Positions 44,650 through 53,142 of a DNA stretch of 64,000 bases are shown here, one piece after another. The notes beneath the pieces were generated by a model. That model ran no database searches, was not told where the DNA came from, and saw nothing but the letters and a program-made list of their open reading frames with translations. The DNA comes from Microbulbifer donghaiensis (GTDB lineage: Bacteria > Pseudomonadota > Gammaproteobacteria > Pseudomonadales > Cellvibrionaceae), in NCBI RefSeq assembly GCF_900129095.1, contig NZ_FQVA01000003.1, forward strand, positions 207,776-271,775. Reading direction: 5' to 3'. Each line of letters opens with the position of its first letter. The stretch's first letter is position 1. The translations under genes and the position numbers were made by a program.

Positions 44650-44736
44650 GCCCAGGTGGCGGAATTGGTAGACGCGCTAGCTTCAGGTGCTAGTGACCGA
44701 AAGGTCGTGGAAGTTCAAGTCTTCTCCTGGGCACCA
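44650..44736 (+). tRNA. tRNA-Leu (anticodon CAG), second identical copy
   Basis: An 87-nt tRNA identical in every base to the copy at 44396-44482, 167 bp after it, with its own promoter and terminator. The two copies look like a tandem duplication of a whole transcription unit (promoter, tRNA, terminator). Confidence 0.97.
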
Positions 44737-44742
44737 ATTCCA

Positions 44743-44775
44743 AAAAAGGCCGACTCGCGAGAGTCGGCCTTTTTT
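44743..44775 (+). terminator. Terminator of tRNA-Leu 2
   Basis: AAAGGCCGACTC-GCGA-GAGTCGGCCTTT followed by T's, the same hairpin as after the first copy. Confidence 0.95.
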
Positions 44776-44844
44776 ATTTCCGTCCGATCCAGGTCGGCGG
44801 ACCGCATACTGATTCGCGCCTACCTCTGCAACAACATGCGGATA

Positions 44845-47508
44845 TCAGCCCGTGTTGCGCATCCCCGCAGCGATACCGGCGATGGTCACCATCAGGGCAC
44901 TCTCCAGTACAGGATCGGACTCGCGGTTACGCAGACGCGCCATCAGCTCGGCCTGCAGCAGGTGAAGCGGATCCGTGTAGGGATCGCGCACCCGGATCGA
45001 CCAGCGCATGACCGGGTTGTTGTCGAGCAAGCTCTCCCTGCCGGTCAACCGCTGTAGTGCGCTCACCGTGCGGGCCAGGCGCTCACGCAGGGTGTCACCG
45101 AGACGAATCAGCTCGGCGTCATTGGTGAGTCGCTCCTCATACCAGGACGCAACCCGCGTGTCGGTCTTGGCGAGCACCATTTCCAGCATATCCACGACGC
45201 CCTGAAAGAAGGGCCACTGCTCACTCATCGCACGCAGGATATCGGTTTCATCGGCTGTCTCCAGTGCGCTTTCCAGTGCCGCACCGGTACCCAGCCAGGC
45301 CGGCAGCATCAGCCGGATCTGCGTCCAGGCGAACACCCAGGGAATCGCGCGCAGGGTTTCCACACCGCCGCCGGGTTTGCGCCGTGCCGGCCGGCTGCCC
45401 AGCGCCAGGCGGCTGAGTTCGGTTTCCGGTGTGACGGTGCGCAGATAGGCCACCAGCGCCGGATCGTCGCGCACCACCTGCCGATAGCTGGCCACCGACA
45501 CTTCGGTGAGGCGGTCCATTTCCTTGCGCCACTCGGGGCGCGGCTGCGCCGGCGGCATCAGCGTGGCCTCCAGGGTCGCGGCCACATACTGCTCCAGGTT
45601 ATACGCCGCCACCGACGGCCGGCCGTATTTGAAACGGATCATCTCGCCCTGCTCGGTGACGCGGATGCGGCCCGCTACCGAACCCGGCGGTTGCGACAGC
45701 AGCGCCATGCGCGTCGGCGAACCGCCGCGGGAAATGGAACCACCGCGACCGTGGAACAGGGTCAGCGGAATACCGTGATTCCTGAAAATAGCGGTGAGTT
45801 TTTCCTGGGTGCGGAACTGGGCCCAGGCGGCACCGAGGAAACCGGCATCCTTGGCGGAGTCCGAGTAGCCGATCATCACTTCCTGGCCGTCGAGTACACG
45901 CTGCTTGTACAGCGGAATATTCAGCAGCGCACTCATGGTATCGCCGGCGTTGTTGAGGTCGTCAAGCGTCTCGAACAGCGGCACTACGCGCATCGGATGA
46001 CACACACCGGCAATTTTTTGCAACAACATTACCGCGAGCACGTCCGAAGACGTTCTGGCCATGGAAATCACATAGGCCCCGAGCCCTTCCGGCCCCTGCT
46101 CCGCGATCACTTTGCAGGTTTCCAACACCTGCATTATGTCGTCATCACAAAGCTCACTCTGATAGAAGGCCTCATCCACCAGCGGCCGGCGATTCTCCAG
46201 TTCCGCGAGCAGGAATTGCTGCTTCTCGGCCTCGCTCCAGTCCGCGTAACCGCCCAGCCCCAAATAGCGGGTGATGGCATCCAGTGTGTCGGTGTGGCGG
46301 GTGGACTCCTGGCGGATATCCAGGCGTAACAGTGTGATGCCAAAGCAGTTGAGTCGGCGCAAGGTGTCCTTGAGCTGGCCATCGGCGATGGCCGCCAAGC
46401 CCACCTCGCGCAGCGAGCGATCAATCAGGCTCAGTTCATCAAACAGCTGCGAACCGCTGCTATAGCCCTCGCCGGTCGGTTGCGGCTGACCATTCACCCG
46501 CGCCTCCATAGCCGCGCGGGTGTTACGCAAGCGATCGCGCACCTGGCGCAATATCACACGGTAGGGTTCATGGCTGGGACCGGTGTACGCCAGCAGTTCG
46601 TCGCTGGCGCGATGCATCGACAGATCCGCCAGCAGGTTTTCCACATCGCGCAGATACAGGTCGGCGGCCATCCAGCGGGCCAGCAGCAGCACCTCGCGGG
46701 TCACCGCGGCGGTGACATTGGGGTTGCCGTCGCGGTCGCCGCCCATCCAGGAGGCAAAACGGATCGGCACCCAGTCCGCCGGCATCGGCGGGAGCCCCGC
46801 CTGCGCCAGTTCCGCCTCTATTTCGCGCATGCCCTCGGGCACCGCGCGCCACAGTGACTGCTCGATAGTGGCGAAGCCCCACTTGGCCTCATCCACCGGC
46901 GTGGGTCTCTCCCGGCGAATCTCGTCGGTACTCCAGGCGGATAGAATCAATTCGTGTAAATGGCGGCGCAGTCGCTGCCCTTCCTCTTCGGTGAGGTCCG
47001 CCCGATCGAGAGTCGTCAGCAGGTCGGCGACCTGATCGTATTTGCGGATCAGCGTGCGGCGGGTGACTTCCGTGGGATGCGCGGTGAGCACCAGCTCGAC
47101 GGACAGGCCTTCCAGTACCGAGCGGATTTTTTCCTGGCCGACGTCCGCTTTTTCCAACTCTGCCAGTACCTGCTGCAAGCCGCGGTCGGTATCGGGATCC
47201 CCGGGATAGCGCTGGTGATTCCGGTGCAAACGCTCGCGGTGGCGCTGCTCGGCAATATTGGCCAGATTGAGAAACTGGCTGAACGCACGCGCCACTTCCA
47301 GCAGCGTGTCGTCGTCGAGCGGATCCAACAGTTCGCGCAGACGGCCGACCTGCATTTCCCCCTGGCCGCGACTCTCCACCGCCGCCTGACGAATGGTTTC
47401 AACGGTATCGAACAGCTGCTCGCCAGCCTGCTCCCGCAGTACCGCGCCGAGTTCCTCGCCGAGCAGGCGCACGTCTTCCCTCAGCGGTGCATTTTGATCC
47501 TGGTTCAC
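44845..47508 (-). CDS. ppc: Phosphoenolpyruvate carboxylase
   Basis: An 887-residue enzyme that carboxylates phosphoenolpyruvate to oxaloacetate to refill the TCA cycle. Catalytic segments include VLTAHPTEVTRRTLIRKYDQ (with the catalytic His), MIGYSDSAKDAGFLGAAW, the glycine-rich loop FHGRGGSISRGGSPTRMALL and EQGEMIRFKYGRP. It ends in the invariant RNTG C-terminus (IAGIAAGMRNTG). It is transcribed towards the tRNA genes, alone. Confidence 0.98.
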   Translation of the reverse strand: MNQDQNAPLREDVRLLGEELGAVLREQAGEQLFDTVETIRQAAVESRGQGEMQVGRLRELLDPLDDDTLLEVARAFSQFLNLANIAEQRHRERLHRNHQRYPGDPDTDRGLQQVLAELEKADVGQEKIRSVLEGLSVELVLTAHPTEVTRRTLIRKYDQVADLLTTLDRADLTEEEGQRLRRHLHELILSAWSTDEIRRERPTPVDEAKWGFATIEQSLWRAVPEGMREIEAELAQAGLPPMPADWVPIRFASWMGGDRDGNPNVTAAVTREVLLLARWMAADLYLRDVENLLADLSMHRASDELLAYTGPSHEPYRVILRQVRDRLRNTRAAMEARVNGQPQPTGEGYSSGSQLFDELSLIDRSLREVGLAAIADGQLKDTLRRLNCFGITLLRLDIRQESTRHTDTLDAITRYLGLGGYADWSEAEKQQFLLAELENRRPLVDEAFYQSELCDDDIMQVLETCKVIAEQGPEGLGAYVISMARTSSDVLAVMLLQKIAGVCHPMRVVPLFETLDDLNNAGDTMSALLNIPLYKQRVLDGQEVMIGYSDSAKDAGFLGAAWAQFRTQEKLTAIFRNHGIPLTLFHGRGGSISRGGSPTRMALLSQPPGSVAGRIRVTEQGEMIRFKYGRPSVAAYNLEQYVAATLEATLMPPAQPRPEWRKEMDRLTEVSVASYRQVVRDDPALVAYLRTVTPETELSRLALGSRPARRKPGGGVETLRAIPWVFAWTQIRLMLPAWLGTGAALESALETADETDILRAMSEQWPFFQGVVDMLEMVLAKTDTRVASWYEERLTNDAELIRLGDTLRERLARTVSALQRLTGRESLLDNNPVMRWSIRVRDPYTDPLHLLQAELMARLRNRESDPVLESALMVTIAGIAAGMRNTG

Positions 47509-47825
47509 GGTCTCTTTCTCCCAAGCGATACAACTTATCCCATCTATTCATCGGGCCAGCTTCGGTACAGATAGAAGCTCACCAATCCGGTTGAATGAAT
47601 GGGGAAGTAAGACAACAGATTGCCGATCCTAATCGTTAGAGGAAACCGCCGCGACAGTTACATTTGAAATCAGTGCGCGGAGCCAGGCACTTAGGCGTTA
47701 CTGGAAAGACTGTTTCTATGCGGAAAAATTATCGAACAAGCGGACGCACCGGAGTCGGCCCTTTCATCGCCCACCGGCTAGCCAGGCCTCGGTGACCACC
47801 GCGCAGTGAATACAACGGTTAGCGG
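47509..47825. other. Spacer between ppc and the pilus operon
   Basis: This 317-bp region separates ppc (start at 47508) from the last gene of the pilus operon. I saw no gene or clear hairpin in it; it should hold the ppc promoter. Confidence 0.5.
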
Positions 47826-48710
47826 TCACTCCAACAGCGTGATGGTCACACGCAGGACATCGCGGTAACGGCCCGCCATCAACCCCTGTGTTTCCCCTAT
47901 CTGCACGCTGATATTCCTCATGTGCTTGCCGTCGCCCGGTTCCGGGAAGTTGCGGCTGTCGCCGCTGCCGCGCAGAGAGAGCTGTTGTCCGTCGAGCCAC
48001 GCCGTATAGGGCACCGCGGTGTTGTCGCCGATCAGTGATACATGGCGCAGCTGCCCGCGGTTCTCCGAGGCAACGGCCAGGTTGTATGCGCCGTTGGCGC
48101 GAACCGCCAGCAGTGCCGACCGCTTCGCACCGGTTTCCGCCTTGCCAAAATTCATCACCGTAGCCCTGCCCAGCTGCCCCGCGGCATTGCCGGCCAACTG
48201 TAAGTCTGCCTGCGGCGCGACCCGGACCGACAAGCGGAAGTCCAATTCATACAGGGCGCGGCCATTGGCAAAAATCCGCGCGACAAAGGTGTTCTCGTAG
48301 TCTCCCGCGCGGCGCGCCTGTCCTCGGGGAAGCCTCACCGCAAGGTCGGCCTCGGCGCCGCGGGCGGTTTGCTCAAACTGTATCCACCGCTGTTCATTGC
48401 CACTCATCGGAATAACCTGATTGCCGCGGTCCCGAAAGGTCATATTCAGAGGCTGTCCCGGACCCAGCAACTGGGCACCGGATGTCGACAGCAGTGCGAG
48501 CCCAAAGCGGCACTGCCCTTGTGCGGCAACTACCAGCCGCAGCTGACCGGCCCCCTCGCGACTGGCGAAAGGGTAATAGACCAGGCCAGACGGGCTCTCG
48601 AGAGCCACCTCCTGAATTGTGCAGGCATCCTCCCCGTCATCCGCGGCAATTGCGGCAACACCGACCGACCAGAGCAGTATCCAGCTCAGCAAGGCTGCGA
48701 TCCGACTCAT
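47826..48710 (-). CDS. Pilus tip-like subunit (spore-coat-U type)
   Basis: A 294-residue secreted protein with signal peptide MSRIAALLSWILLWSVGVAA ending AIA-A. The N-terminal ~120 residues form a beta-rich unit (GLALLSTSGAQLLGPGQPLN; QVIPMSGNEQRWIQFEQTAR), and the C-terminal half ends with AGRYRDVLRVTITLLE, the last strand pattern of SCPU-type pilins. Its position as the last gene after the usher, overlapping it by 4 nt, is that of a two-domain tip adhesin in alternate chaperone-usher systems such as Csu. The ligand is unknown. Confidence 0.75.
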   Translation of the reverse strand: MSRIAALLSWILLWSVGVAAIAADDGEDACTIQEVALESPSGLVYYPFASREGAGQLRLVVAAQGQCRFGLALLSTSGAQLLGPGQPLNMTFRDRGNQVIPMSGNEQRWIQFEQTARGAEADLAVRLPRGQARRAGDYENTFVARIFANGRALYELDFRLSVRVAPQADLQLAGNAAGQLGRATVMNFGKAETGAKRSALLAVRANGAYNLAVASENRGQLRHVSLIGDNTAVPYTAWLDGQQLSLRGSGDSRNFPEPGDGKHMRNISVQIGETQGLMAGRYRDVLRVTITLLE

Positions 48711-51190
48711 AGCGATATTCGCTCCCTGATAATGCCCAACTCAACTATCCCGGTTGCTCCTTCTTCGATGCGGAAGAGAACACTCAAGCCACCTCGATCG
48801 GGAAAGACGATCCGATACGCGCCCGGCGCCAGTCCCTGGGCGACGAAACGGCCAGCCTTGTTGGTAAAGGTGGTCACCGGAGCAAATTCACGCTCGTCGG
48901 TCGCCGTGATTTTGCCGACAGTCATACCGATAGCGTTGCCATTAGTGTCGAGGATTTCGCCGATTGCCGTAATCGAAGCTTCGGACCCGGCCGTGTAAAC
49001 CAGGCCGGAGCGGTAGAACGGGAACGCATTACCTTCGATATCACCCATGTCGTAACCGAATGGAGGAGTCTCCGCCTCCCAACGCACGCGGCGCATCATA
49101 TAACTGCCAACTGTGGGTACCACGGCCGGGCCGAAATTGTCCGCGACAGCGGCATAGCCGTCCTGGCGTTCGTCCACCAGAATACGGCTGCTATCGAGGG
49201 ACTCGTGGCGTCGCACCATGACGAAGGAGTCCGTTATCGGCCGACCGAGGCCGATACTGCCATCGGCATAGGCCAGGCTGGACCCCAGCCTGAGGGTGCT
49301 CAGCTGATCCGGCTCTAGGTCTACATCGGTAAAGTGAACGTAACTGTGATCCATCCCCAATTGGAATCGATTGCCCTGGTAAAACGTCTCCAGATCGGCT
49401 CGGTAAGTATCGACACCGGAACGCAGCGCCAGACCACCAGAGAAATCACCGACGGTGCCATTCGGCGATCTGCCCAGCAAGAGTTCCCCGGTTTCATCGA
49501 AACTGTCCCACTGAGTACTCACGAGCTGCCGCTGGCCAAGCGGCGCAGACAGACGCACAAGTGCGCGCGCCTCTTCGGTTTCAGATATTTCCTGTTCGAG
49601 CCGGAGGGAAACGTTAAAGGGTCCGAAACGACGGGTAATATTAAAGCTGTAGACTTTATCCACCGGCGCAGCTTCATCGAAGGTCTCCGCGTGCCGGGCA
49701 CTGGCGCTGATATAGCTGTCGAACGGCCCCGGCGCCGAATAGCGGGCGCGCAACTCCGACTTGTTCTGCAATCCCGGGACTTCCTGCCCGAGATAGGTGT
49801 ACAGGTCATCCCTGGCGACGGCAACCACATCCAGTTGGTGTGATCGGGCGCCACCAGCAAAGAAGTCATAGGACCAACGCAGCGACGCCACCGTGCCGCG
49901 TCCGACACTCTGCAATTCGCTCGTGCTCACATTGGTAGCCAAGCTACCCAACGGTGTGGCGAGAGATATTTCAGCACCTGCGATCTGTTGTAGCTCGGTG
50001 CCCTGGAAGTTGGCGCCCAGGGTGAGATAGTCGGTGACGCCGTAACGGTAGAAACCGGAAAAGGCGGGCGCATCGTAGTCGTAGCCTATCCCGCCTAAAT
50101 CGGTGGTCCCGCGCTGGTAACCGGCATTGAAAGAAAACTCGGAAAGCCCTTTCGTCAACAGCGCCGGATCGGAAAACAGTGAAAACTCAATGCGCCGCTG
50201 CTCGCCAGACGCGTCGGTAACAACCAGAGCAACGTCATTGACGCCCGCATTAATGGCAAAATCGCTCAGATCATAGCGGCCCGGCTCCAGATACAAAGTA
50301 TCCTGGTATAGATCATTAACATAGATCTCTACCGTCGAGCGCTGCGTTACGGTAAAGCTACGGGTTCCGGTCGGAGTGATATTTCTGTGTGGCTGTATTT
50401 CTGCATAGGCCCGCTCGACAGACAGGCCCAGTAGCGGCGGTGACACCTGAAACTCCGTCGCCCGATAGAACACATCACCCAGGGAGTAGCGCACTGCGCG
50501 CTGCATGTCATCGTGGACCAGGCGGACTTCACTGCGCTGCCAGCCGTCATCAATGCCGGCAGCGGAATAACGGGAAACGCCGCCCTCGAGCACCAGCCGC
50601 GGACTGCCGAAAATCTCCACCGAACCGTCGACATTAACCAGCGTGGACTGTCGCTGGTCGCTTGATAGCGAATCATCCCAGCGATAGTCCTGCTGCAGAT
50701 TGACGTTCACATAGGCGGAACGCCCGGGCAGTTCGTATTCGGACAGGTTTGCATAATCAACATCCTGGGGGCGCAGGGACACCTGACGCGTACGCCGGCG
50801 CGACTCCGCCAAGTCGATTTTGATCTCTAACGTGGCGGGATCGAAAAAGATATCGATGAATTCCTCGATAAAAGCAACAACTGGAATGGCCTGATCGTCG
50901 GCAGCCTGCGCGATGCTTGCGATAACATCGGCATCAAAATGTCCGTTCGCGAAGTCAATCCAGCTCTGTCGATCGACCGTATAGAGGGCAGTACCCGTCA
51001 CACCGACATTCAGGTTTCCGACAACCCTTCCGTCTATGGAAGCCGGCAAGTTGACATAGACAACGTTCTGCGCGGCTCCACTGGCAGCGACATCATTCGC
51101 GACCGCGATAGCCGAGAGCAGCAGCCAACCCATGAACAGGCCAAATAAGCCGAAATTGCGACGCGGTATAGGAACTCGCAAGCGGCTCAC
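48707..51190 (-). CDS. Outer-membrane usher of a chaperone-usher pilus
   Basis: An 827-residue outer-membrane usher with the signal peptide region LFGLFMGWLLLSAIAVANDV. The N-terminal domain binds chaperone-subunit complexes. The beta-barrel part contains IEYSLGDVFYRATEF-like strands (VRYSLGDVFYRATEFQVSPP), FTVTQRSTVEIYVNDLYQDT and GRYDLSDFAINAGVNDVALV, which are the conserved usher segment including the plug region. The C-terminal domain ends with GLAPGAYRIVFPDRGGLSVL. It follows two chaperone genes by 5 bp and overlaps the tip-like gene by 4 nt. Confidence 0.93.
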   Translation of the reverse strand: MSRLRVPIPRRNFGLFGLFMGWLLLSAIAVANDVAASGAAQNVVYVNLPASIDGRVVGNLNVGVTGTALYTVDRQSWIDFANGHFDADVIASIAQAADDQAIPVVAFIEEFIDIFFDPATLEIKIDLAESRRRTRQVSLRPQDVDYANLSEYELPGRSAYVNVNLQQDYRWDDSLSSDQRQSTLVNVDGSVEIFGSPRLVLEGGVSRYSAAGIDDGWQRSEVRLVHDDMQRAVRYSLGDVFYRATEFQVSPPLLGLSVERAYAEIQPHRNITPTGTRSFTVTQRSTVEIYVNDLYQDTLYLEPGRYDLSDFAINAGVNDVALVVTDASGEQRRIEFSLFSDPALLTKGLSEFSFNAGYQRGTTDLGGIGYDYDAPAFSGFYRYGVTDYLTLGANFQGTELQQIAGAEISLATPLGSLATNVSTSELQSVGRGTVASLRWSYDFFAGGARSHQLDVVAVARDDLYTYLGQEVPGLQNKSELRARYSAPGPFDSYISASARHAETFDEAAPVDKVYSFNITRRFGPFNVSLRLEQEISETEEARALVRLSAPLGQRQLVSTQWDSFDETGELLLGRSPNGTVGDFSGGLALRSGVDTYRADLETFYQGNRFQLGMDHSYVHFTDVDLEPDQLSTLRLGSSLAYADGSIGLGRPITDSFVMVRRHESLDSSRILVDERQDGYAAVADNFGPAVVPTVGSYMMRRVRWEAETPPFGYDMGDIEGNAFPFYRSGLVYTAGSEASITAIGEILDTNGNAIGMTVGKITATDEREFAPVTTFTNKAGRFVAQGLAPGAYRIVFPDRGGLSVLFRIEEGATGIVELGIIRERISL

Positions 51191-51195
51191 AAGCT

Positions 51196-51888
51196 CTACT
51201 CCTTCCGGACCAGCCGGGCACCCTGCAGACCCGCGGCTTCAAGACCGATCAATCGCAGCGGAATCGATACCGTCTGGCCGGGCAGAATGGCGTCACGATT
51301 GAGCAGTCTGGCGATGTCGAGACCGTCAAAAACAACGATTCCTGAATTATTCTCCACACCGATCTCGTAGTGCGAAAGCAGTGCGTACTGCCTGCCGGCA
51401 TTGCGCAGTTCCAGTGATGCGCTGCCATCGACACCCGGTGAAAAAAACCAGAGCATGGCCTGCCCCCCGGTTTCCACGTGCACCGGCAGGCGCAGTGAAC
51501 TCAACAACTGGAGCTCCGTTGCGGCCTCAGGTGCGTCAACATTCAGGGGAAGCTCATCGATCGCCAGATAATAGGATTCACTGCGCCGCAATGTTTCGCC
51601 GCCCCTCCAGCGCACCGTGACCTGCCTTGTTTCCCCGGGACGCAGCAGTACCTGCGGTGGCAGGATTTCCAGAGGTGCCTGCACATCCCCGTGCGCACTG
51701 GAGTAGGAATTTATCGATAGCTCCAGGGCCACCTCCACCGCCCTGGTAGAAGACAATGTCAAAATGGCCTGCGAGGACTCTGCAATATTGAGCTCCACGC
51801 GGGTGGGCGTGACCGACTGCGCCATTAGTGGCGGGATGCCAGCTACCAGATAAATGGCCGCAGCAAGGGCAAGATTCTTAGCAAGCAT
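51196..51888 (-). CDS. Periplasmic pilus chaperone 2
   Basis: A 230-residue periplasmic chaperone with signal peptide LAKNLALAAAIYLVAGIPPL (then MAQ). Two Ig-like domains are implied: PTRVELNIAESSQAILTLSS opens the first, and LLRPGETRQVTVRWRGGETL is the conserved core strand (with Arg in the RW segment). The second domain has YALLSHYEIGVENNSGIVVF. It is shorter and more divergent than chaperone 1, suggesting it serves a different subunit. It is 5 bp from both neighbours, so it is tightly co-transcribed. Confidence 0.88.
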   Translation of the reverse strand: MLAKNLALAAAIYLVAGIPPLMAQSVTPTRVELNIAESSQAILTLSSTRAVEVALELSINSYSSAHGDVQAPLEILPPQVLLRPGETRQVTVRWRGGETLRRSESYYLAIDELPLNVDAPEAATELQLLSSLRLPVHVETGGQAMLWFFSPGVDGSASLELRNAGRQYALLSHYEIGVENNSGIVVFDGLDIARLLNRDAILPGQTVSIPLRLIGLEAAGLQGARLVRKE

Positions 51889-51893
51889 TATCT

Positions 51894-52586
51894 TTAATTG
51901 TTAAATATCAGTTCAGGAGCACCCTGTACACTGTTCACTTTGAAGGTGCGTATCGCTCCGGGAGGAATGAGTGTTCGACGCGCAGCATTGGCCAGGTCTA
52001 TGCCGCCGATTTTCTCCCCGCCAAATTTCATCGCCAGCTTGTCGATATAGATGAATTCGTTACCAGAATTGCCAATGGAAACGACCACGCCATCCTGCCG
52101 GGGTCGATATCCGACAAGCTCCGGCTTAGGCGCAAATCCCCGACTGGTTACGTGGACCGACGAACCTATACGAAGCACCGTCTTGATAGCGGGACCGGTT
52201 TTACTACCGGGATTCAGATTGACGGGGACTTCCGTGGCAAACAGGGTGAAGGAGCGGGACTGGGAAAGCATACCGCCAACCCACTGGATGCGGACGGCCT
52301 GCGATTTTCCGGCGGGCACCACTGCCTGGGGTGGAAAAATCACAAAGTCGTTGTCGGCAGGCTCGGTCAACTCCGCACCGTCTTCCGTGATCTGGCGTTC
52401 AACCATTTCGAAAACGACCGGCAAATCGACGTCGCGGGGGTTTTTCAGCACCAGGGTTGCGCCGCCTATGTCGGTAGGCAGTCTCAGCACCGTCAACGAA
52501 GGGTTAAATGTGAACGAAAACGCGCACGGCGGAAGTACCGTCAGTAGCAGAAAGGCAGTACTCAGGCGAAACAGTTTGCGTATCAT
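51894..52586 (-). CDS. Periplasmic pilus chaperone 1
   Basis: A 230-residue periplasmic chaperone of the PapD type, with signal peptide LFRLSTAFLLLTVLPPCAFS. The first Ig-like domain contains LPTDIGGATLVLKNPRDVDL and VVPAGKSQAVRIQWVGGMLS, where VRIQW and the preceding Lys form the subunit-anchoring region. The interdomain and second domain parts include FATEVPVNLNPGSKTGPAIK and VVSIGNSGNEFIYIDKLAMK. ATG 52586 is chosen because AGGAA precedes it; the frame extends to 52652. Second gene of the pilus operon. Confidence 0.9.
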   Translation of the reverse strand: MIRKLFRLSTAFLLLTVLPPCAFSFTFNPSLTVLRLPTDIGGATLVLKNPRDVDLPVVFEMVERQITEDGAELTEPADNDFVIFPPQAVVPAGKSQAVRIQWVGGMLSQSRSFTLFATEVPVNLNPGSKTGPAIKTVLRIGSSVHVTSRGFAPKPELVGYRPRQDGVVVSIGNSGNEFIYIDKLAMKFGGEKIGGIDLANAARRTLIPPGAIRTFKVNSVQGAPELIFNN

Positions 52587-52653
52587 TAATTTTATTCCTG
52601 GTAATACGCGGCTGGGGCGCCCAACTGACACCTGGCGCCCACTGCCAAGCAAA

Positions 52654-53142
52654 TTATGGAGCCACTGCTTCTACGACAATGATGTCAGAATACATATCTG
52701 CTGAAAAACCATTTGGATCGGCTTGCAATGTCACGCCTACCGCGTGAGGATTGTTGTTCCAGTTTGCGATTACCGCAGGCACGACTAACTGCGTATTTAA
52801 GAGCGCCGTATTCTGTATCGTAACGCCATACGGGATCATTTCTCCGAAATCTTGACCCACCAGAAAACCGGCATTGGTTGACGTGACAGTGACCTCCGGC
52901 TCTCCAGGCACATTGCAGTCCACTTCGATGAGAGAGTTGAGCCTCTGGGCATTTTGAGTAGGTGCCAAGTTATACGAAAGGCCACCAGTAACAACGATAT
53001 CGCATTCGCATTCAATCTCGAGCAAGAGCTCGATATCAATCTCATCCTTACAACAGTCCTCCTCTTCATGTACTACACCGGCGTATGTGGCTGCCGCAGC
53101 CAAGAGTGCGGCGGAAGCGCCGAGGGCAAGTAGACCTTTCAT
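52654..53142 (-). CDS. Probable major pilin, acidic Cys-rich N-terminus
   Basis: A 162-residue secreted protein, first in the pilus operon. The signal peptide is MKGLLALGASAALLAAAATY then AGV. The mature N-terminus is unusual: HEEEDCCKDEIDIELLLEIE followed by CECDIVV, strongly acidic with four cysteines in about 20 residues. The rest is a compact beta domain (TGGLSYNLAPTQNAQRLNSL; NPHAVGVTLQADPNGFSADM). The position and size suggest the main pilus subunit, but it does not match a standard pilin closely. AAAGGAGAAATG lies before the start. Whether the cysteines form disulfides or bind metal is unknown. Confidence 0.7.
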   Translation of the reverse strand: MKGLLALGASAALLAAAATYAGVVHEEEDCCKDEIDIELLLEIECECDIVVTGGLSYNLAPTQNAQRLNSLIEVDCNVPGEPEVTVTSTNAGFLVGQDFGEMIPYGVTIQNTALLNTQLVVPAVIANWNNNPHAVGVTLQADPNGFSADMYSDIIVVEAVAP

